Shown: piece after piece, positions 6,482-7,642 of the stretch
How positions within the stretch are numbered: the stretch's first letter is position 1
Layout of the letters: the number at the start of each line of letters is the position of its first letter
Source of the DNA: Actinomycetota bacterium
GTDB lineage: Bacteria; Actinomycetota; Acidimicrobiia; Spongiisociales; UBA5794
Assembly: GCA_003648875.1 (NCBI GenBank)
Contig: QMQC01000075.1
Coordinates: 1-7,642 of the forward strand
Length of the DNA stretch: 7,642 nt
Direction of reading: 5' to 3'
The notes under the pieces: generated by a model
Databases searched by the model: none
The model's input: the letters and a program-made list of their open reading frames with translations, nothing else
Told to the model about the DNA's origin: nothing
Position numbers and translations under genes: made by a program

Positions 6482-6519
6482 GTCCGAAGTCCGCCGGATG
6501 CCGGATGCCGGAATGCGGA
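6478..6519. repeat. Period-7 short tandem repeat (GAAGTCC / GCCGGAT)
   Basis: Directly after the 24-bp array the sequence reads as degenerate heptads: CCGAAGT twice, then GCCGGAT twice, then GCCGGAAT and GCGGAT. It fills the space up to the stop of the recombinase-like gene at 6523. The block resembles the heptads at 5247-5263. No obvious terminator hairpin for either convergent gene is seen here beyond the repeats themselves. Confidence 0.8.
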
Positions 6520-6522
6520 TGA

Positions 6523-7059
6523 TCAGTCCGCGAGCGAGGCTCGTGGACCGATGAGCTCGACGACGACGTCGGTCGTCTCCTTGGTGGGAATCAGATCATA
6601 TTCAATAACCGCGGGGCGAACAGACGGCTCAACGTCTCCCGACAGGCCGAACGCCTCCCGGTATTCGGCAACTCTGGCGAGGATGTCACGCACGAGCACG
6701 CGTGCGTGATCGTGTTCGCCGCCCTGGAGGGCCGCGATGTCGGCTTCATCGGTGGCGATGATCGTGGCGCCACCCTTTCGAAGGTCCTGGATCATGATCT
6801 CCTGGGTCATCTTGTCCGGCGAGAGGGCAGACAAGCTTGCCACGACAACGGCGTCAGCGCCCCCTGATCGAACGATGTCGAGAAGCGCCATGAATCCCGG
6901 TCGGTCTGTCGGAGCCGAGGCGGCGTGATGATCCTGACAAACAGAAATCAGTTCATTCGAGGTGTCCGCAACCCAGCGTCGAATCCGCTCGCTCTGAGCG
7001 AACGCGGTGTCCGGATCCGTCCTTCCAGGGGTCTGTCGTACGTAGCCAACGATCTTCAT
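6523..7059 (-). CDS. Stand-alone serine-recombinase-fold protein with degenerate active site
   Basis: A 178-aa protein whose first 105 residues follow the resolvase/invertase catalytic fold: MKIVGYVRQT aligns position for position with the resolvase N-terminus (Tyr6, Arg8), then an AQSERIRRWV helix, TDRPGFMALLDIV (Arg53), ADAVVVASLSALS and KGGATIIATDEAD. The active site is damaged: position 10, the catalytic serine in gamma-delta resolvase, is Thr, and the LDRLxR motif is LSALSP (76-81), so two catalytic arginines are lost. No helix-turn-helix DNA-binding domain follows; the tail (about 115-178) has one helix (RVLVRDILARVAEYREAFGL) and a strand-rich end. I infer it is not a working recombinase and may have been reused as a dimerisation or regulatory module. 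The ATG at 7059 has GGAAAGG five bases upstream, and a near-consensus promoter precedes it. It converges with the 279-aa gene across the repeat block, and lies 80 bp downstream of the stress-protein gene. Confidence 0.85.
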   Translation of the reverse strand: MKIVGYVRQTPGRTDPDTAFAQSERIRRWVADTSNELISVCQDHHAASAPTDRPGFMALLDIVRSGGADAVVVASLSALSPDKMTQEIMIQDLRKGGATIIATDEADIAALQGGEHDHARVLVRDILARVAEYREAFGLSGDVEPSVRPAVIEYDLIPTKETTDVVVELIGPRASLAD

Positions 7060-7079
7060 GATGCCTTTCCAACTCTTCG

Positions 7080-7108
7080 ATTATCGCACCGGCGCGATGA
7101 GTGGTCAA
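7080..7108 (-). promoter_or_regulatory. Sigma-70-type promoter of the recombinase-fold gene
   Basis: On the minus strand TTGACC (7108-7103, 5 of 6) and GATAAT (7085-7080, 5 of 6) are separated by exactly 17 bp. Transcription would begin near 7073, leaving a leader of roughly 14 nt that contains the GGAAAGG Shine-Dalgarno. It is the best promoter match in the window and implies that this gene is transcribed independently of the upstream stress-protein gene. Confidence 0.75.
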
Positions 7109-7122
7109 TCATCCCCTGAGCG

Positions 7123-7140
7123 TGGTCGCTTTGGTCGGGC
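7123..7140. repeat. Degenerate copy of the intergenic word
   Basis: TGGTCGCTTTGGTCGGGC shares GGTCGCTTTG with the core of the 24-bp repeat but diverges after it. It sits at the stop of the stress-protein gene. The adjoining AGCG-TGGT-CGCT (7119-7130) could form only a 4-bp stem. Because the shared word is short, chance similarity is possible. Confidence 0.4.
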
Positions 7141-7642
7141 TATCTGAGGACAAGTACCGGGCGTTTGGCTCTGCGTACGAGCTTGGCACCGGTTGATCCC
7201 AGAAGGCCCTGGAATGAGCCGTGTCCATGGGAACCGATCACGATTGCGTCGGCACCCAATTCTTCTGCCATCTCCATGATCCCGGCAGTGATGTCGGTTC
7301 CCTCTCTGGCTTGGGAATCGGCTTTCCCACCCAACGCACGAATCGCTTCGCGGACGGGTCGGCATGCGTCAACCCGCTTGTTCCCAAGGTACTGGTCCAC
7401 GACAGCGTCGTCGCCGGGGTAGCCCCTTCTCATCGCGCCGCCGGATTCTGGCGCGCCGACATACTCGGCGTCCGAATCGACGGCGATCGGTTCCGGCTCT
7501 CCCCACTGCTCGCGGAGTTCAGAGACGAGTTGCCGTGGAATCGAGACGATCGTGGCAACAGTCGTGGTTCCATCCGGGCCAGCAAGTGCATATGCAAACC
7601 TCGCTGTCTCATCGACGTCAATGCTTCCATCTGTTGCAACCA
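7140..7642 (-). CDS. Universal stress protein (UspA family), 5'-truncated by the window edge
   Basis: The C-terminal 166 aa of a UspA-type protein; the frame runs unbroken to the window edge, so only the first few residues are missing. The visible part begins VATDGSIDVDETARFAYAL, the first strand with the conserved Asp and the Gly-Ser that contact nucleotide in ATP-binding members. The C-terminal ATP motif is GADAIVIGSHGHGSFQGLLG followed by STGAKLVRRAKRPVLVLR. The usual G-2x-G-9x-G-S/T spacing is one residue shorter here (8 between the second and third glycine). Between the first and second halves is a longer acidic segment (about REQWGEPEPIAVDSDAEYVG) than in minimal Usp proteins. These cytoplasmic proteins bind ATP or other nucleotides and help in stress adaptation. 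A start at 7433 would give only half a domain and is rejected. The stop is TAG at 7142-7140. Confidence 0.93.
   Translation of the reverse strand, partial: VATDGSIDVDETARFAYALAGPDGTTTVATIVSIPRQLVSELREQWGEPEPIAVDSDAEYVGAPESGGAMRRGYPGDDAVVDQYLGNKRVDACRPVREAIRALGGKADSQAREGTDITAGIMEMAEELGADAIVIGSHGHGSFQGLLGSTGAKLVRRAKRPVLVLR

Noticed and set aside
6386..6519. CRISPR array
   Set aside because: Units are head-to-tail with no spacers, and no cas gene is present.
6289..6522. Plus-strand frame encoding four GSVALLPY repeats
   Set aside because: It exists only because the 24-bp repeat is a multiple of three and lacks stops; it overlaps the end of the 279-aa gene and has no Shine-Dalgarno.
7430..7639. 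Separate small minus-strand gene upstream of 7433
   Set aside because: The stress-protein frame itself runs through this stretch to the window edge and encodes the conserved N-terminal VATDGS; the other frame is a shadow.

Overview
The window looks like a chromosomal stretch from a moderately high-GC actinobacterium. The basis is a MoxR-DUF58-transglutaminase operon, a MerR regulator with an actinobacterial-style C-terminal half, use of GTG and TTG starts with good Shine-Dalgarno sequences, and short intergenic repeat families of a kind I associate with Acidimicrobiia and related uncultured lineages. The lineage assignment is by feel, not by computation. I saw no rRNA, tRNA, CRISPR array, insertion sequence or prophage gene.

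Layout. A MerR-type regulator (58-555, +) meets tail to tail, with a 3-nt gap, a three-gene minus-strand operon: MoxR AAA+ ATPase (5107-4136), DUF58 protein (4136-2952) and a TgpA-like membrane transglutaminase (3012-559). The MoxR stop and DUF58 start share one base (TGATG), and the DUF58 end overlaps the transglutaminase start, so the three are almost certainly co-transcribed. Divergent from MoxR lies a plus-strand pair of unrecognised genes. The first is a 77-aa protein (5279-5512). The second is a 279-aa protein with two small folded-looking ends joined by a long acidic Pro/Glu/Ala/Ser linker (5538-6377); its start is best placed at a GTG behind a perfect AAGGAG. Next come a minus-strand protein with the serine-recombinase catalytic fold but without the catalytic residues (7059-6523), driven by a near-consensus promoter, and the 5'-truncated minus-strand end of a universal stress protein (7642-7140).

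The two-gene plus-strand unit is flanked on both sides by the same composite intergenic repeat: an exact 19-bp GC-rich word followed by a heptad built on GAAGTC. The upstream copy is folded into an 11-bp hairpin. The downstream copy is expanded into four 24-bp tandem units plus several heptads. A degenerate copy of the word lies between the recombinase-like and stress-protein genes.

The MoxR-DUF58-transglutaminase operon probably makes a membrane-associated complex: cytoplasmic MoxR acting with the VWA-like DUF58 protein on an envelope transglutaminase-like enzyme. The rest of the window has no clear pathway. The most novel material is the unrecognised pair of genes with its flanking repeats, and the stand-alone recombinase-fold protein with a lost active site.
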